From contig JAKEKT010000115.1 in NCBI GenBank assembly GCA_021495925.1, forward strand, positions 36,645-100,644: 64,000 nt of DNA, written 5' to 3'. The notes under the pieces are model-generated. The model was given only the letters and a program-made list of their open reading frames with translations, was not told where the DNA came from and made no database searches. A program made the position numbers and the translations under genes. Shown here piece after piece: positions 1 through 10,833 of this stretch. The first letter of the stretch is position 1, and the number at the start of each line of letters is the position of its first letter. Source of the DNA: Diplodia intermedia. Taxonomy: Eukaryota; Ascomycota; Dothideomycetes; Botryosphaeriales; Botryosphaeriaceae.

Positions 1-3000
1 TCTCTGCCGCTGCGAACTGCTTGAACGAGCACGGCTGCTGCCCCTGCCCCAGCCGCGCTCCTCATCGGTGTCGCCACCGACGGTGCTGGCCGAGAAGCGC
101 GATGATACCCGACTAACCCCACTGCCAGCCGGGCTGGTTGCAGCATGATGCAGGCTGATATCGTTGACAGCGACCCTACGTAGGGAGTGGCTCGAAATCT
201 GCTTCTCCACACGGCCGCTGCTGCCACCGAACCTCTTGCCAAGCGCTAGTGGCTTCGAAATAAGCCCACCTGTCTTGCTTGGGACCCCGCCCACGTTGAC
301 GTAGTGCCTGCGGGTGTTGCTGCCATGACGCTCCATCCCAAGGCTGTTGCCAATGAGGAAGCCGCCAGAGCCCTTGAACCCATTGGTCAGCCTACGACCT
401 AAGGCTCCAATCTTGCGCCTTTGTCGCTCCCGCTCTTCCTCTTCACCGACATTACTGGTGTCTCCACCACGCGGTAGGCGGTTGGACTCATGGGACTGGC
501 CATACTCCTCGTCCCACTCATCTTCACTCTCCGAATCGAAATCATCCCAGAATCCACGGGGTCGCCAAAAAGGATGAAGGTTAGTATCCTTTGGCTGCTT
601 GTAACGTCCCGGTGTATTCACCTGTGCCTTTGGGCTACGCCTGGCAACAGACGTTGTCCTTGCAAGGATCGGGTTCAGGATTGTGTCCGAGTAACGTCGC
701 GCGCGCTTGGCAAGTGTCTGGCGACGCTTGGGGCGAGAAGAGCTGCTCACCATAGCGCTCTCACCCATGGGATCGCGCTCGAGCTCCGAAGCCGGGGTGG
801 GTGGAATAACCCTGAAAGCTGGCGGCTCTGGCGGCTTGCGTGGGTTCTTGAGAGGCGAGTCCACGGCTCCGTTAGCGGCCACGTCAAAGCTATCGATCAT
901 CTGTTGAGGCGGAGTGGCGGGATTGAACGTGAGCACAGGTGGAGTGAGCTCACGGTCGGGTGGAGGAGAAAGCTCCCGTCCGAGCGGTGGGGAAGACACG
1001 GAACGTCGACGCGATGGGGTGGTATGATAGGTGGTGGAGGAGTTCGAGTTGGAAGTAGAGTCGGTCTGCGCGACTTGTTGAACTACCAGCAGCGAGTGGT
1101 TGTTGTGGGGGTATATGCTAACAGCCGTGGCCTCGCTAATCTCGAGCCCGCTGGTGTCTGACATCTGGGAGAATGGAGTTGTCGTGTTGTGGTGGCGGGC
1201 GCGATCCAGACTTGTCCGGCCGCTGTAGATCAGCATGGGTGACTCCGCGTTCAAGTGCGTGCGATCGCCAGACATGCTCCTATCAAGGCTCGATCCACGG
1301 GGAACCTCTTCAGTCCAGGTAGAAGTACGATCGGAGCTTCGTCGTGTTGGCATCAAATCGGTCGGACGCTTTTGCGCTAGTAGCTTCTGGACTTCTGTCG
1401 CAGCAGGCGGCGAGGATACACGGTCAGTTGGCGATAGCGGAGGAGTCGCCAACGACAACGGTTCTTTCGGAGGAACCGGAGGCGGCGTTACGTCCACTTT
1501 CCTTCTAAAGCTGGCTGTCCTCTGCGGCGAGTTGCCGGCGCGCGACAAGGTGACAGTAGTACCCTTCGATGTCATGACAGCTGGCGCTGTGAAATTGCGG
1601 ATACCTTCACGGGGAAGTGGCCAGTCCTCGGGAACTTTGCTAGAAGCTTTACTGGAAGCCTTCGAGACGACGGACGCACTGCCAATAGACGACTTCCTGT
1701 GAACGCGACGCGGTGATTCCACATGGACTTGGTTACTACTGGCCACTGGTGAGACGCGAGACTGTGACTGTCGAGTATCTGTAAGCGAATGAAATTTGAC
1801 TTGCAGCCTGCGAGGCGTCTCTGCGGCCTTGGGGGAATCCTCGTGGGACATGGGGAACAATAGTACCGGAATGCTATCATGCCGCTGCCGCGGTTCGGTC
1901 GCAGGCGCGTCAGTACTGACATATGAGAAAGCAGAATCAATGCTGTCGCGATTTCTCCGCTCTGGAATCCTGGCATTGTGGTGGACCAAGCGATGAGGGG
2001 TGCCGCCGTTTGAGAGGAGGGATGCTCGGTGCGAGCGCTTCGTCGAGGGGCGTTCGAACGTCGTGTCGCTGCTTTGACGAAGAGCCAGATTTTTCCCAGC
2101 ATGACGAAGCCGGTGGTGGTACTCGGGTGGCGTGGCTACAACAACGGCTTCCACAACGGTCGACGTGCTGGAGGCGGTTGAGAAACGTTTTGAGTCGGTC
2201 TTGGGTGATCCATTCGTGTCATTTGGCCAGCCGATGTCTTGGGCAAACTTGTCCAACGCTGGATTCCGCGCATGTCTTTTGATATCGCCAGCTCGGTCGT
2301 CAGGAACTTGGCCTCTCTTCATGATGGAGATGGGTGAAAGATCGAGGCCAGAGTCCTGGGGAGAGATCTGATCAGGCGGGGTCCTGGGGGGCCGTTCCTG
2401 CCGTTTGCGCCGCACTGCCACATTCCTCATGAAATTAGTGTCCCACTCCAGATCTGACGTTTGGTCATGGCCTCTGTCTCTCGGCTCCCACGTGCCCCCA
2501 AACGAGGGGGGATCCTCATAGCCCGGTAGGCCGGACGGGTTGCGTTCCGTGGGTGTGACGTCGCCTGCTTCGCTCTCAAAGGCCAATCCCAGTCCGTCAT
2601 ACCTCTGTCTTGACTCCCTCGCATGCTCCGCACCGTGTTGTCTCGGGGTCAGGGCGTCGTGGAACGAGGCCTGCGATTCGCTGTCCTCCGACTCCAGATG
2701 GCTTCGGGCCGTGGTGAAGGAGTCGGCGCGGGATGATGGGTAGCGGATGGTTGGAGGGGGGTGTGCTCTCTGGCCGGAGCGCGCAGACCGGGGTGGGCTT
2801 GGATCAGGCGTCGGGGGGCTTCGCTGGTTTATGGGAGTTCGGATGGGAGGCTGCTTGGAAAGTAGGGTGTCCATAACGCCGTCGGCGAAGTGTGGAGTAC
2901 TTGAGGCGTCCCGCCGGGCGCCGTCGTTCGAGGCGGAGGGCGGGGTGGGCGGCAGGCCGGTATCGTGTCCGTTTACCAGTGGTGGGAGAGGCAGTGGAGA

Positions 3001-3207
3001 AGCTAGCGGAGTGGGATTGGCGGAGCTGAACTGGGTCGAAGTGTCGTCGTCATGATACGAAGACGGCCGGACAGGCGCAGCGGCGGGGAAGACAACTTGG
3101 CCGTCGTCGCGCCGGCGCGGGAGCTGCCTGTGGGAACGAAGCTGGGGAGAATCGTTGAAGGATTGCTCGAGCAGCGAATAGGCGTCCCGGGGTCGAGCTG
3201 ACGGCAT
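1..3207 (-). CDS. Long disordered protein of unknown function (C-terminus outside the window)
   Basis: An open frame of 1069 codons runs from an ATG at 3205-3207 without a stop to the left edge, so the C-terminus is missing. I do not recognise a family. The product is mostly low-complexity Ser/Pro/Arg-rich sequence (PPTPP, SPPR, RSSSD patches) and is probably intrinsically disordered. Two local exceptions stand out: a basic patch followed by a Trp-rich acidic segment around residues 870-905 (HPFWRPRGFWDDF then SESEDEWDEE), and a Gly/Arg-rich part after it. No membrane segment, signal peptide or catalytic motif is visible. Codon use is steady and no splice sites are needed, which supports one very long exon. 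The 1.9 kb upstream is free of other genes. Existence of the gene is likely; function is open. Confidence 0.82.
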   Translation of the reverse strand, partial: MPSARPRDAYSLLEQSFNDSPQLRSHRQLPRRRDDGQVVFPAAAPVRPSSYHDDDTSTQFSSANPTPLASPLPLPPLVNGHDTGLPPTPPSASNDGARRDASSTPHFADGVMDTLLSKQPPIRTPINQRSPPTPDPSPPRSARSGQRAHPPPTIRYPSSRADSFTTARSHLESEDSESQASFHDALTPRQHGAEHARESRQRYDGLGLAFESEAGDVTPTERNPSGLPGYEDPPSFGGTWEPRDRGHDQTSDLEWDTNFMRNVAVRRKRQERPPRTPPDQISPQDSGLDLSPISIMKRGQVPDDRAGDIKRHARNPALDKFAQDIGWPNDTNGSPKTDSKRFSTASSTSTVVEAVVVATPPEYHHRLRHAGKNLALRQSSDTTFERPSTKRSHRASLLSNGGTPHRLVHHNARIPERRNRDSIDSAFSYVSTDAPATEPRQRHDSIPVLLFPMSHEDSPKAAETPRRLQVKFHSLTDTRQSQSRVSPVASSNQVHVESPRRVHRKSSIGSASVVSKASSKASSKVPEDWPLPREGIRNFTAPAVMTSKGTTVTLSRAGNSPQRTASFRRKVDVTPPPVPPKEPLSLATPPLSPTDRVSSPPAATEVQKLLAQKRPTDLMPTRRSSDRTSTWTEEVPRGSSLDRSMSGDRTHLNAESPMLIYSGRTSLDRARHHNTTTPFSQMSDTSGLEISEATAVSIYPHNNHSLLVVQQVAQTDSTSNSNSSTTYHTTPSRRRSVSSPPLGRELSPPPDRELTPPVLTFNPATPPQQMIDSFDVAANGAVDSPLKNPRKPPEPPAFRVIPPTPASELERDPMGESAMVSSSSRPKRRQTLAKRARRYSDTILNPILARTTSVARRSPKAQVNTPGRYKQPKDTNLHPFWRPRGFWDDFDSESEDEWDEEYGQSHESNRLPRGGDTSNVGEEEERERQRRKIGALGRRLTNGFKGSGGFLIGNSLGMERHGSNTRRHYVNVGGVPSKTGGLISKPLALGKRFGGSSGRVEKQISSHSLRRVAVNDISLHHAATSPAGSGVSRVSSRFSASTVGGDTDEERGWGRGSSRARSSSSQRQR

Positions 3208-5098
3208 CGCGGCTGGCAGGCAAGAAAAAAGGCAGTTGAGCGGGCCAGATTCGAAACGCGGCACGCTACGGCCTGATGTGAAACGCCGCGCTACAGTCTG
3301 GGTCTCGGTGGGCCTCTGTCAAGCCGCGTCTAAGGCGATGGCGAGCCGCGCTGCTGAGCTGTATAGTTGGCCCGGGCTCGCTGCCCATCCGCGCAGACGT
3401 CGGTTGGGCGTGCCTCGAACGGCGTCGGTGGGTACGGGCAGACGGCGTGGTGCAGGCACCCCGGCGGCTGGACGCCTTTGGCGAGGCTTGGCTGGGCGGG
3501 CGAGAGTCGAGACCGCCGACGTGGTCGAGAGCGCGCGGCCGGCCAATTCAGCGAGGGTGGAGCGCAGAGGCAGTGGTGAGGGTCTGCGGTGAAGCACGGG
3601 CGAGGCGTGCGATATAGAGGTACACAGCGCGGCCGGTGTGGCAGCGGATCGGGGGGTGCGCGGTGATTCGCTCGCTGGGGAGGGAGATGGCTGATGGCTG
3701 CAGCGCGAGCACCGGACCGTGTCGGGAGGCGAGCGAGGGTTGGCGACGACTCGGTTGCAGCTGGGTGGGTGGCAGCAGAGGCGCGACGGACGAGGGCAGC
3801 GACACGGCACTCGAGCACCGGGTCGGAGGATGAGGTGCAGCAGTTGGGGGCGCGCGCGCGCTGCGGGCCAGTAGACTCCTCTTTTCTCGTGCAGCCAGGC
3901 GCCGGGCTGCAGCGAGCGCGAGGCCAATGAGGCGGCTGGGCGGGCTTTCTGGAACGGCTGGGCCGCGTAGCCTCGCCCAGCAGCTTCCCGTTTCGCAGCC
4001 TCGCCCGCAGCTGATGGCTGGGCCGGCCCCGCGCGACGGCGAGTGGTGACGAAGTGGGAGGCCAGACGAGGTCCCTGTTCAGCGCGTGGCTCAACGTCAC
4101 CACCAGCGGCAGGGCGGCAGGGCTGACCACCCAAAGGCCCGGCCGCGATCGGCGCGCACCCACTCCGGGGGATCCTCGATGGCCCAAAGCTCGCGCCTCT
4201 GCCGCCTTCACCACCGCCCAAGCATCGCAGCTGTGTTCACGAGAGCGCTGCCGCTGCCGCTGCCATTGCCACTGGTGCCGTGCGACTGCGCCGCCGCGTG
4301 CGACCCTCTCGCCAGCCCGCCACTCGGCCGCGCCTGCAGCCGACCTGAGGCGTGGTTTGTTTCGCGGGGAGTCGGGTCCGCGCTGGTCTGAAGACGACCT
4401 AACAAAAAGCCCGGGCAGCTCGCGCAAGACAGGTTCCTGGCGCCCGCGAGCCTATCCGCCCGTCGCATCCCTGGCGGGCCCCTGTTCGAGAGGCGCAGGC
4501 ACCGTCAGCTTGTTGCACGACTCCCGCCCTCCATCACAGCCTCGCGCCGCTGCTTACATGGGACATTCCTGTCACCATTCAGCCGCACATGCAGGGGAGC
4601 TTCGCCGCTGCTTCTCAGAAGTTTCACCCTCGAAAAAGAAATCCCACGGCGGATGCTCCCCGTCTTCATCCAATTGTGTTGGGATAAGTGTCCTTGGTGA
4701 GTCATCCGACCTGTTGGCGCGTCGCGTATGGACTAAATCTAGGCAACACCGCGATTCTGTTGCTCTCCATCAGGTACGCCTGTCAACGGAGTGGCTTCTC
4801 GCTACCACTGTTGACGGACCGCCGACAGCCGCCACGTTTCCAAGCTGCGCCGAAGCTCTCCAATAATTACCAGCCATCTCTATATTTTTCATTTCTTAAG
4901 ACGAACACGACTTTTTCAGCAACGAGAAATGCAAACGAGAAGCTTTCCCCCATCCAGCTCTATTAGTGTCGTCGAATCAAACGAGATATCTTCCGTAGCC
5001 AGAAACGCCGTGTAATGCAAGCAGCCAGAAGCCATGCCTGACCAGCCGTCTTGCCATGCCGCATCTTCCCATTCTCCCATCGAAGCTCGCAAATGCAA
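3208..5098. other. Intergenic: promoter of the 1-3207 gene and 3' flank of the ubiquitin-like gene
   Basis: GC-rich stretch with long but unconvincing open frames on both strands. Their translations are Arg/Ala/Pro-rich and resemble no family, as expected of GC-rich non-coding DNA. A CNG-rich run lies near 4245-4280. No RNA gene or transposon end was recognised. Confidence 0.6.
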
Positions 5099-5686
5099 TC
5101 ACTCCACAATCCCCTCATCCTCCAGCGCGTCCATGTACGAGTCCTCATACTTGGGCAACACCACATCCCACGCATCATCGTCGTCGTCGTCATTCCCAAC
5201 ATCCCCCTCCCCATCCTCATCATCCTCATCAACCTCCATATCACCGCCTGCATCCCCATCCCGACCCGCCCGCACCCCCCACCTAAACGCCAACACGGAA
5301 TTATCCTTCACCCCCACCGCCTTCAAGCTATCCGCCCCACCACCACTCGCCGCCTTCGCCTTCGCCTTCGCCCTCCCCTTCCCCTTCTCGTCCGAGCCAC
5401 CACCACCACCACCACCACCCGAAACCAGCAGCACCCAACCCCTCTCCGGATCCGACGGGTCCCTCATCTTCGCCAGCTGCAGCTCGGCCGGGTCGGCGGG
5501 CAGCGGCCGGCCGCCGCCGCCGCCGTTGTTGTTGTTGTTGTCCGGGAACGTCTCGTGCAGGCAGTGCAGCAGCTCCGCGCGGACGGACGCGAGCGTCTGC
5601 AGCGGGTCGACGTGGAGGAGGACGGTGGTTTTGTTGTGCTTGAGGCGGAGCGTCCAGGTGGTGCTGGAGGGGGTGATGGCGGGCAT
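5099..5686 (-). CDS. Ubiquitin-like-fold protein with acidic C-terminal tail
   Basis: Single-exon frame of 195 codons. I chose the ATG at 5684-5686 because the sequence after it starts a plausible beta-grasp (TWTLRLKHNKTTVLLHVDP, then a helix-like LASVRAELLHCLHETF). The frame upstream is Thr/His-rich and looks like leader. The fold is interrupted by homopolymeric runs: five Asn, then Gly, later about eight Gly and an Ala/Lys-rich stretch. It resumes with SLKAVGVKDNSVLAFRW, which fits the end of a ubiquitin-like domain. The last 50 residues are strongly acidic and end in a motif around WDVVLPKYEDSYMD. No C-terminal GG is present, so it is not a conjugated modifier. Specific function unknown. 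It is transcribed divergently from the NDUFAF3 homologue. Confidence 0.65.
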   Translation of the reverse strand: MPAITPSSTTWTLRLKHNKTTVLLHVDPLQTLASVRAELLHCLHETFPDNNNNNGGGGGRPLPADPAELQLAKMRDPSDPERGWVLLVSGGGGGGGGSDEKGKGRAKAKAKAASGGGADSLKAVGVKDNSVLAFRWGVRAGRDGDAGGDMEVDEDDEDGEGDVGNDDDDDDAWDVVLPKYEDSYMDALEDEGIVE

Positions 5687-6385
5687 TGTGTGTGTGTGTA
5701 CGTGTGTTGTGGCGCTTTGTTGTGGGTGAATGAATGGGGATGCGTAAGGTCGTGGTAAGCCTTCAATGGGAAGGCTCGAGGAGGTGAATATGGTGGAAGC
5801 TAGAATCGTGAGGTCGTCGGTTGCTAGGGCGTTTTTGCTGAGGGTGTTTCTCGCGTCTTTGGTGCAGTGGTTAGCAAAGAAAGTGGCGGAGCGCATTGAA
5901 GCGCGAGTGTTTGTGCGGGCATGCGTGCGAGGTGGGGGAGGTGGGCATACTGGAAGCAGAGTCAAGCTCGAGTTCCGCGCAGGCGTGTTCTGCGGTGAAG
6001 CAAGCTCGAGACGCGCCGGGAAAATTATGTAGGTGTGACGGTGACCTGCGGCGCGCTGCGCGCGCCAGCGGAGGATGTAGCGGAGGTTTAGAGCGCCGAC
6101 CGTACCCCGCTACCTACGGCGGTCGACGCCCGCCCGAACCGCAGGAACGTTGCCAAATTCGCTAGACGTCCGAAGTTGCGGCCTGCCAATGGCAAGGGTG
6201 CAGCTTTTTGGGCCGTCTGCATGACGCGAGTCAAGCTTCTTCAACTCATGATGTAAAACACCAAAGCCCGAACGCCACGACAACACACCCCCCGCTCGCG
6301 CCTCCGTCCACGAAGCGATTCGGTTGCTTCTCTCCCCCTCAATTGAATTCCCTTTCGTCCCGCCCACGACCTAACCGCCACAACC
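5687..6385. promoter_or_regulatory. Shared divergent promoter region (ubiquitin-like gene / NDUFAF3 homologue)
   Basis: About 700 bases between two start codons pointing outward. It holds a short GT repeat next to the minus-strand gene. I see no individual transcription factor site I would defend. Confidence 0.5.
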
Positions 6386-7300
6386 ATGCCGCCGCCATCG
6401 ACCTCGACCACCCGCGCCCTCCTCCGCGCCTTGACCCCCCGCACCTTACCATCCGCCTCCGCCTCCACCCCATCGCGCCCTGTCCCCATCCTCCTCCTCC
6501 CCCGCCACCGCTCCGCCACCACCACCACCACCACCACCACCACGAAACGAACCTTCACCACGACCCCCCACCGGCCGCGCTCCGACCCGCCCGTCTCGCG
6601 CGACCGCGGCCCGCCCTCGCACGAGTCGACGCAGACGGACTTCGAGCGGCTGGACGTGCTGGCCGACATGCCGGCGCCGACGACGGCCGTCGACGCGACC
6701 TTCGCCGACGGCTTCGCGCTCAACAGCGGGCTGCACATCACAAACATGGCGGGCGTGCTGCTCGTCGCCGGCGACGCGTTCGCGTGGAGGCCGTGGGTGA
6801 GGGGGGAGGAGGATGGTTCGGCGGCGGCAGCGACGACGGTTGGTGGTGGTGGTGGTGGGGGGAAGGGTGGGGAGGGGAAGAAGAAGAAGAAGGAGACGCT
6901 GAGGGATGAGAGGGGCATGTGGGAGTGCGATCGGGCCGCGTGGGGCGCGTTGGAGCTGGTGTGGCCGAAGCCGGGTACGTGAGAAGAAGAAGTCTTCCCC
7001 TCCCATTCCCCCTCAAACGGGGGGTGGGCTCCTTCTTCCTTTCTTGGGGGAGGGGAACTGGGTGCTAACCTTTTATCGTGGTGTGTAGACCTGCTCATCA
7101 TCGGCACGGGTGCGACCGTCGTGCCCGTGTCGCCGACGACGAGGAAGCACGTCAACGATCTGGGCATACGGCTCGAGGTCTCGGACACGAGGAACGCGGC
7201 CGCTCAGTTCAACCTCCTGGCGACCGAGCGGGGCGTCCAGCAGGTGGCGGCGGCCCTCGTGCCGATTGGCTGGCGGGAGGAGGAGGTGGGAGGACGGTGA
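6386..7300 (+). CDS. NDUFAF3: NDUFAF3/DUF498 family, mitochondrial complex I assembly factor
   Basis: Two exons, 6386-6974 and 7089-7300 (intron GTACGT...GTAG), give 266 residues. NDUFAF3 proteins act in the mitochondrial matrix/inner membrane in assembly of respiratory complex I; this is family knowledge. The N-terminus is Arg/Ser/Thr/Pro-rich with few acidic residues and fits a mitochondrial presequence. The Mth938-like domain starts near residue 95 (FADGFALNSGLHITNMAGVLLV region). It continues after the intron with PDLLIIGTGATVVPVS, the GIRLEVSDTRNAAAQFN block and VAAALVPIGW at the end, all typical of DUF498. Unusual: a low-complexity insertion of Gly runs and a Lys run sits between the first and second halves of the domain, just before the splice site. 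The start ATG is preceded by CCACAACC. It is divergent from the ubiquitin-like gene and convergent with the Zn-cluster regulator. Confidence 0.9.
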
Positions 7301-8323
7301 CGAGGAGGGGAGGAGGGGTGACGTCTTGAACAGCCTTTGAGCGTGTGTGAATAATCAGTTGTGCTGCTGGTCGGTGTTTAGGAGTGTCGAAGGGGTAATC
7401 GCGCATACATAATTCCCTCTCTATGTAAGAAAAAGTACATCTGATAAGGTTAACCACTGCCGCAAGGATGCTATTGATTCTTCTGTGCTGAACGTCCCAT
7501 TGTCACCCCACATTAACCGCGACATCACGAAAACCACAGCTGTTCGCGCACGACTATCACGGGCTTTCTTCAGCACAAGTCCGATGGCATGAAATTTTTT
7601 TTACATTCCCGTCTAGACAGCTCACCGCAACCTACCTGTGGACAGACCGGCCTTTGTCGTTTCGGCAATCAATCTAAGTCAGCTGGTTCCATTCCACTTC
7701 AAAGGAGTCGTGGTCGCTCTCAACCGTGGGAATATGTCGCAAAGGCAGTAAGCTAAGAAAAGACCTCCCACCATACCCATAATCCATATCCACGAGCCCG
7801 GGAAAAACATCTGACCTTCCACAGTCCGCCATGGAAACCCTACCGTTGAAAAAAGATCCGCATGAACGCTCCCCTAATAATCAGTAGCGGGAGTGGAGAA
7901 TCCCCTCGCCCAAATGCCAGACGGCTGGAAGCAGGTAAGCAACTAACGCCTTGCGCTCCCAGTATGTGCCGCTGTCAAGTCTGCTTTGAGAACTGTGTAA
8001 ATGCAATGAACCTGCACCCTAGCCGGATATGCCCATTGCTGTAAACTGCCGGCGCAACTCGCCAGCTCAACATCTCGTCCATGCCTCATGATATCGTCTC
8101 TGTGGATATTACTTGCCGCGAAAAGAAAGAAAAAAAAAAGCAACGAAAGGACAAGTAAACGACAAGACAGAAAGTCGAAGCTATAAAACAGTGGAAACGA
8201 ACAAGAAGCCCATCTCATGGATTTCAAGAGAGGGAAAGAGAAATACATTAAGAAGAGCAGCTCTTGAAGGAAACGTCAGTGGTATCACAATCTTCTCCAG
8301 AGATCGGGTCATCCGCAGGTTAT
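7301..8323. other. Convergent 3' intergenic region
   Basis: Lies between the stop codons of the NDUFAF3 homologue and the minus-strand transcription factor, so it should hold both 3' UTRs and polyadenylation sites. A/T-richer than its surroundings. No gene-like open frame was accepted. Confidence 0.6.
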
Positions 8324-10833
8324 CTAGAATGTAAAAGCCGTGTTGCTGAAGAAGACGGGGTCGTTGAGTATGCTGCTCATCGGGTCGAAGAAGTCGGTTG
8401 TGTAATCCGCAAAGGTGCTGCTGCCGACAGAGCCGAACTCGGGAGCATTGCCCATGCTTAGGCTGTTGTTCATGGTCGGCAAACTCAGCGTGGGAAGGTT
8501 CGGGTCCAGTGACACAGAAGTGCTGGTACTTGCTCCGTCGTGCGCTTGACCGGATTGCCCAAGTCTTTGAGATGGAGCCGGCGTTGTCGAGTTGCTCGTT
8601 TCGGGATCTGTGGGGTTGTTCACTGCGGTATCGAGGTTGCCCATCTGACCCTTGCCGCGATAGTGCTCTCTCCAATGCCATATCGAATCGAAGACGACGC
8701 TCATACTCATCCTACACCTAACTTTCAGGTGGATGGAGACATCAACGGTCGGAGCACGCTGGAGGCGGAAGTTTTCGACATCGGAAAGTTTCGGACTCCC
8801 TGAGCCACCCTGTTTCCAGAGCTGGGCCAGAACTTCTGCCAGACGCTGGGGCAGGTCGTTGTTGCGCACAGACGTCTTTCGAATGCATGTGATCAGACGG
8901 GTGAAGTTGGAGCGCGAGGTGGTGAGCTGCTGCGGAGGTATCGTATTGGCAAAATTCGAGTTAAGGAGGCGGTGGAGCGTGAATCCAGCGGCGACCATCA
9001 TCTGCGAGATGTAGTTGGTGGCATAGACCAGTTGGGCTTGTTCTTCGACGTAAAAAATGGACTCGAGGAATTGGTTAGCAGCAAGGAGAAGGTGCAACAG
9101 ATCCTGGTGCCAGCCATGCTCTTGCTTGTTGAAAAAGGCATAGAGCTGAAGGTTCAGACGCACCGCACGAAGGTACAGTAGGTCAAGGTCTAGCACAGTT
9201 AGAGGCCTCATCTGACTTGAAGATGCATGACTTGAACCGAAATGGGGGGATGTCGGGCGATGGTGCTCACCGGTGAAGTTCAACTGCCGCAAACGAGCCT
9301 CCAGATCATTCAGATTTGTTGTCTCATAGTTGATCAGGATGGACTTGTCGTCGTAGAAGGTCCTACTACCGGAGTCGCTGTACAGGGCCTTGGTGATCCT
9401 GGCCGCCGAGCGCTCGAGCATTACGTGGTTCACCAACGGTTCGGGAAGCCTGTCCATGTGGTCGTGCTCGAAAGACAGGGCCGAGTCGAACAGGGTCGTC
9501 GATGGTTGTCCGCATGCGACGGAAACGCTGGAACGCTGTTAGCACGATGGGCTGCTGTGGACGAGTCAGGTGACTTGCCAGTGCGCGACCGTGTTGCACA
9601 CCGCCCATGTCGACAGGCGGTCCTTGATCTCATCATCCCTAAGCTGGACGTGAGTGCGCGAGAAATCCTGGGCGTGCGATGGCTGGTGCAGGCCGTGGTG
9701 CATGGCAATCTGCATCATGACTCCAGCAAGCATGAATGTTTCGTCGATGGTGGTGCTACTGGCTGGCAAGGGCCAAGTGCACAGCAGGCACATGCCCTTG
9801 ACGACGTGGTAGGTCTGGGGTACGTCGGAGATGGTGGTCCATAGCAGAGCACGGTACGAAGGAGTCAGCTTCTGCAGGAGAGTGGGGTCCTTAGGCCAAT
9901 GGCGTGCTGCGATGACGATGACTGTCCAGAAGAGAAGCTTGGCCTGGTTCATGTATGACTCCACGCTCATGTTGGGGTCGAGCAGCGGCAGGAAGCGGTG
10001 GTAGTGGGCAAAGTACTCGCGGAAGAGCTCCTCGGCCTGCTCGGTGCTGAGATAGACGGCGCCCAGGTTGTAGGCGTGGTTGCGGTCAAAGGCGCCAGCG
10101 CCGCCGAAGCCCTGCTTCAGGCTCACCAACGACGACACGGCCTCGTCGTGGGTGCCGCCCGAGTATTGTGACTGTTGTTGGCCGTTGGCGAGGAAGTTCT
10201 GGAACATGGTCGACTGGCCGTTGTCGTGGATGGCGTGGGGGCCGGAGACGGCGAGGTTGGCCGAGGGCGCGACGCCCAGCGACGACAGCTGCTGCTTCAG
10301 CTCGAACTCGCGTTGCTCAAGCTCCTTGACGCGTGTCTTGAGGTCAATGGCCTCGCGCTCCATCTCGGCATGGCGGCTGCGCTTGCCGACGCGCTTGAAG
10401 TTGGCCGAGACCTGGCAGGTGAGGTTCTGCTTGCGGCACCGCGAGCATGGCGTGAACGGGTCCTGGACGACGTCGCACTTCAACTGCGGGTTTGAGACAG
10501 CGTTAGCGGGCGGCGACAGCGGGAGATGGGCGCGGGCGTGGTTGCGCTGCAGGCGGGCGCGCGCCGGACAGGGCCAGCGCCAGCGCCGGCGCCAGTGCGC
10601 AAGACAAGCGACAGGCCATCACGTACCTTCTGCTGGCGACACTCGTTGCAGGCGCGCTTCTGGGCGGCCTTCTTGGAGGGGCCCTGGTCATCGTCGTCAT
10701 GCTGGCTCGCGGGCGAGCTCTCGAAGCCGGCGCTGCTCTGCGAGCGCTTGAGCTGGTGGCGCGGCGTGGGCGGGCTTGCGGCGTACGCGGAGTACGGGCC
10801 GCCGTTGGTGGAGGGCGACGTCTGCGCAGCCAT
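8324..10833 (-). CDS. Zn(II)2Cys6 transcription factor, Leu3/LeuB-like
   Basis: Four exons on the minus strand, 10833-10627, 10483-9579, 9527-9271 and 9189-8324, encode 744 residues. The DNA-binding cluster has Cys62, 65, 72, 82, 85 and 92, spaced C-x2-C-x6-C-x9-C-x2-C-x6-C; intron 1 falls inside it, after RACNECRQQK. The linker FKRVGKRSRHAEMER followed by a heptad-like LKTRVKELEQREFELKQQL coiled coil is what I associate with the Leu3/LeuB group of branched-chain amino acid regulators. This is a family-level assignment only. The middle shows a fungal regulator domain (LFREYFAHYHRFLPLLDP onward). The C-terminus is Ser/Thr/Asn-rich and could be an activation region. Intron 2 appears to use a GC-AG pair. 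Intron 3 is 81 bases with no stop in frame, so it is easily missed. Target genes are not inferable from the neighbours. Confidence 0.9.

Noticed and set aside
3319..4427. Two overlapping minus-strand open frames of 300 and 365 codons
   Set aside because: Arg/Pro/Ala/Ser-rich in both frames, no motif, and a plus-strand frame of similar length overlaps. Typical of GC-rich promoter DNA.
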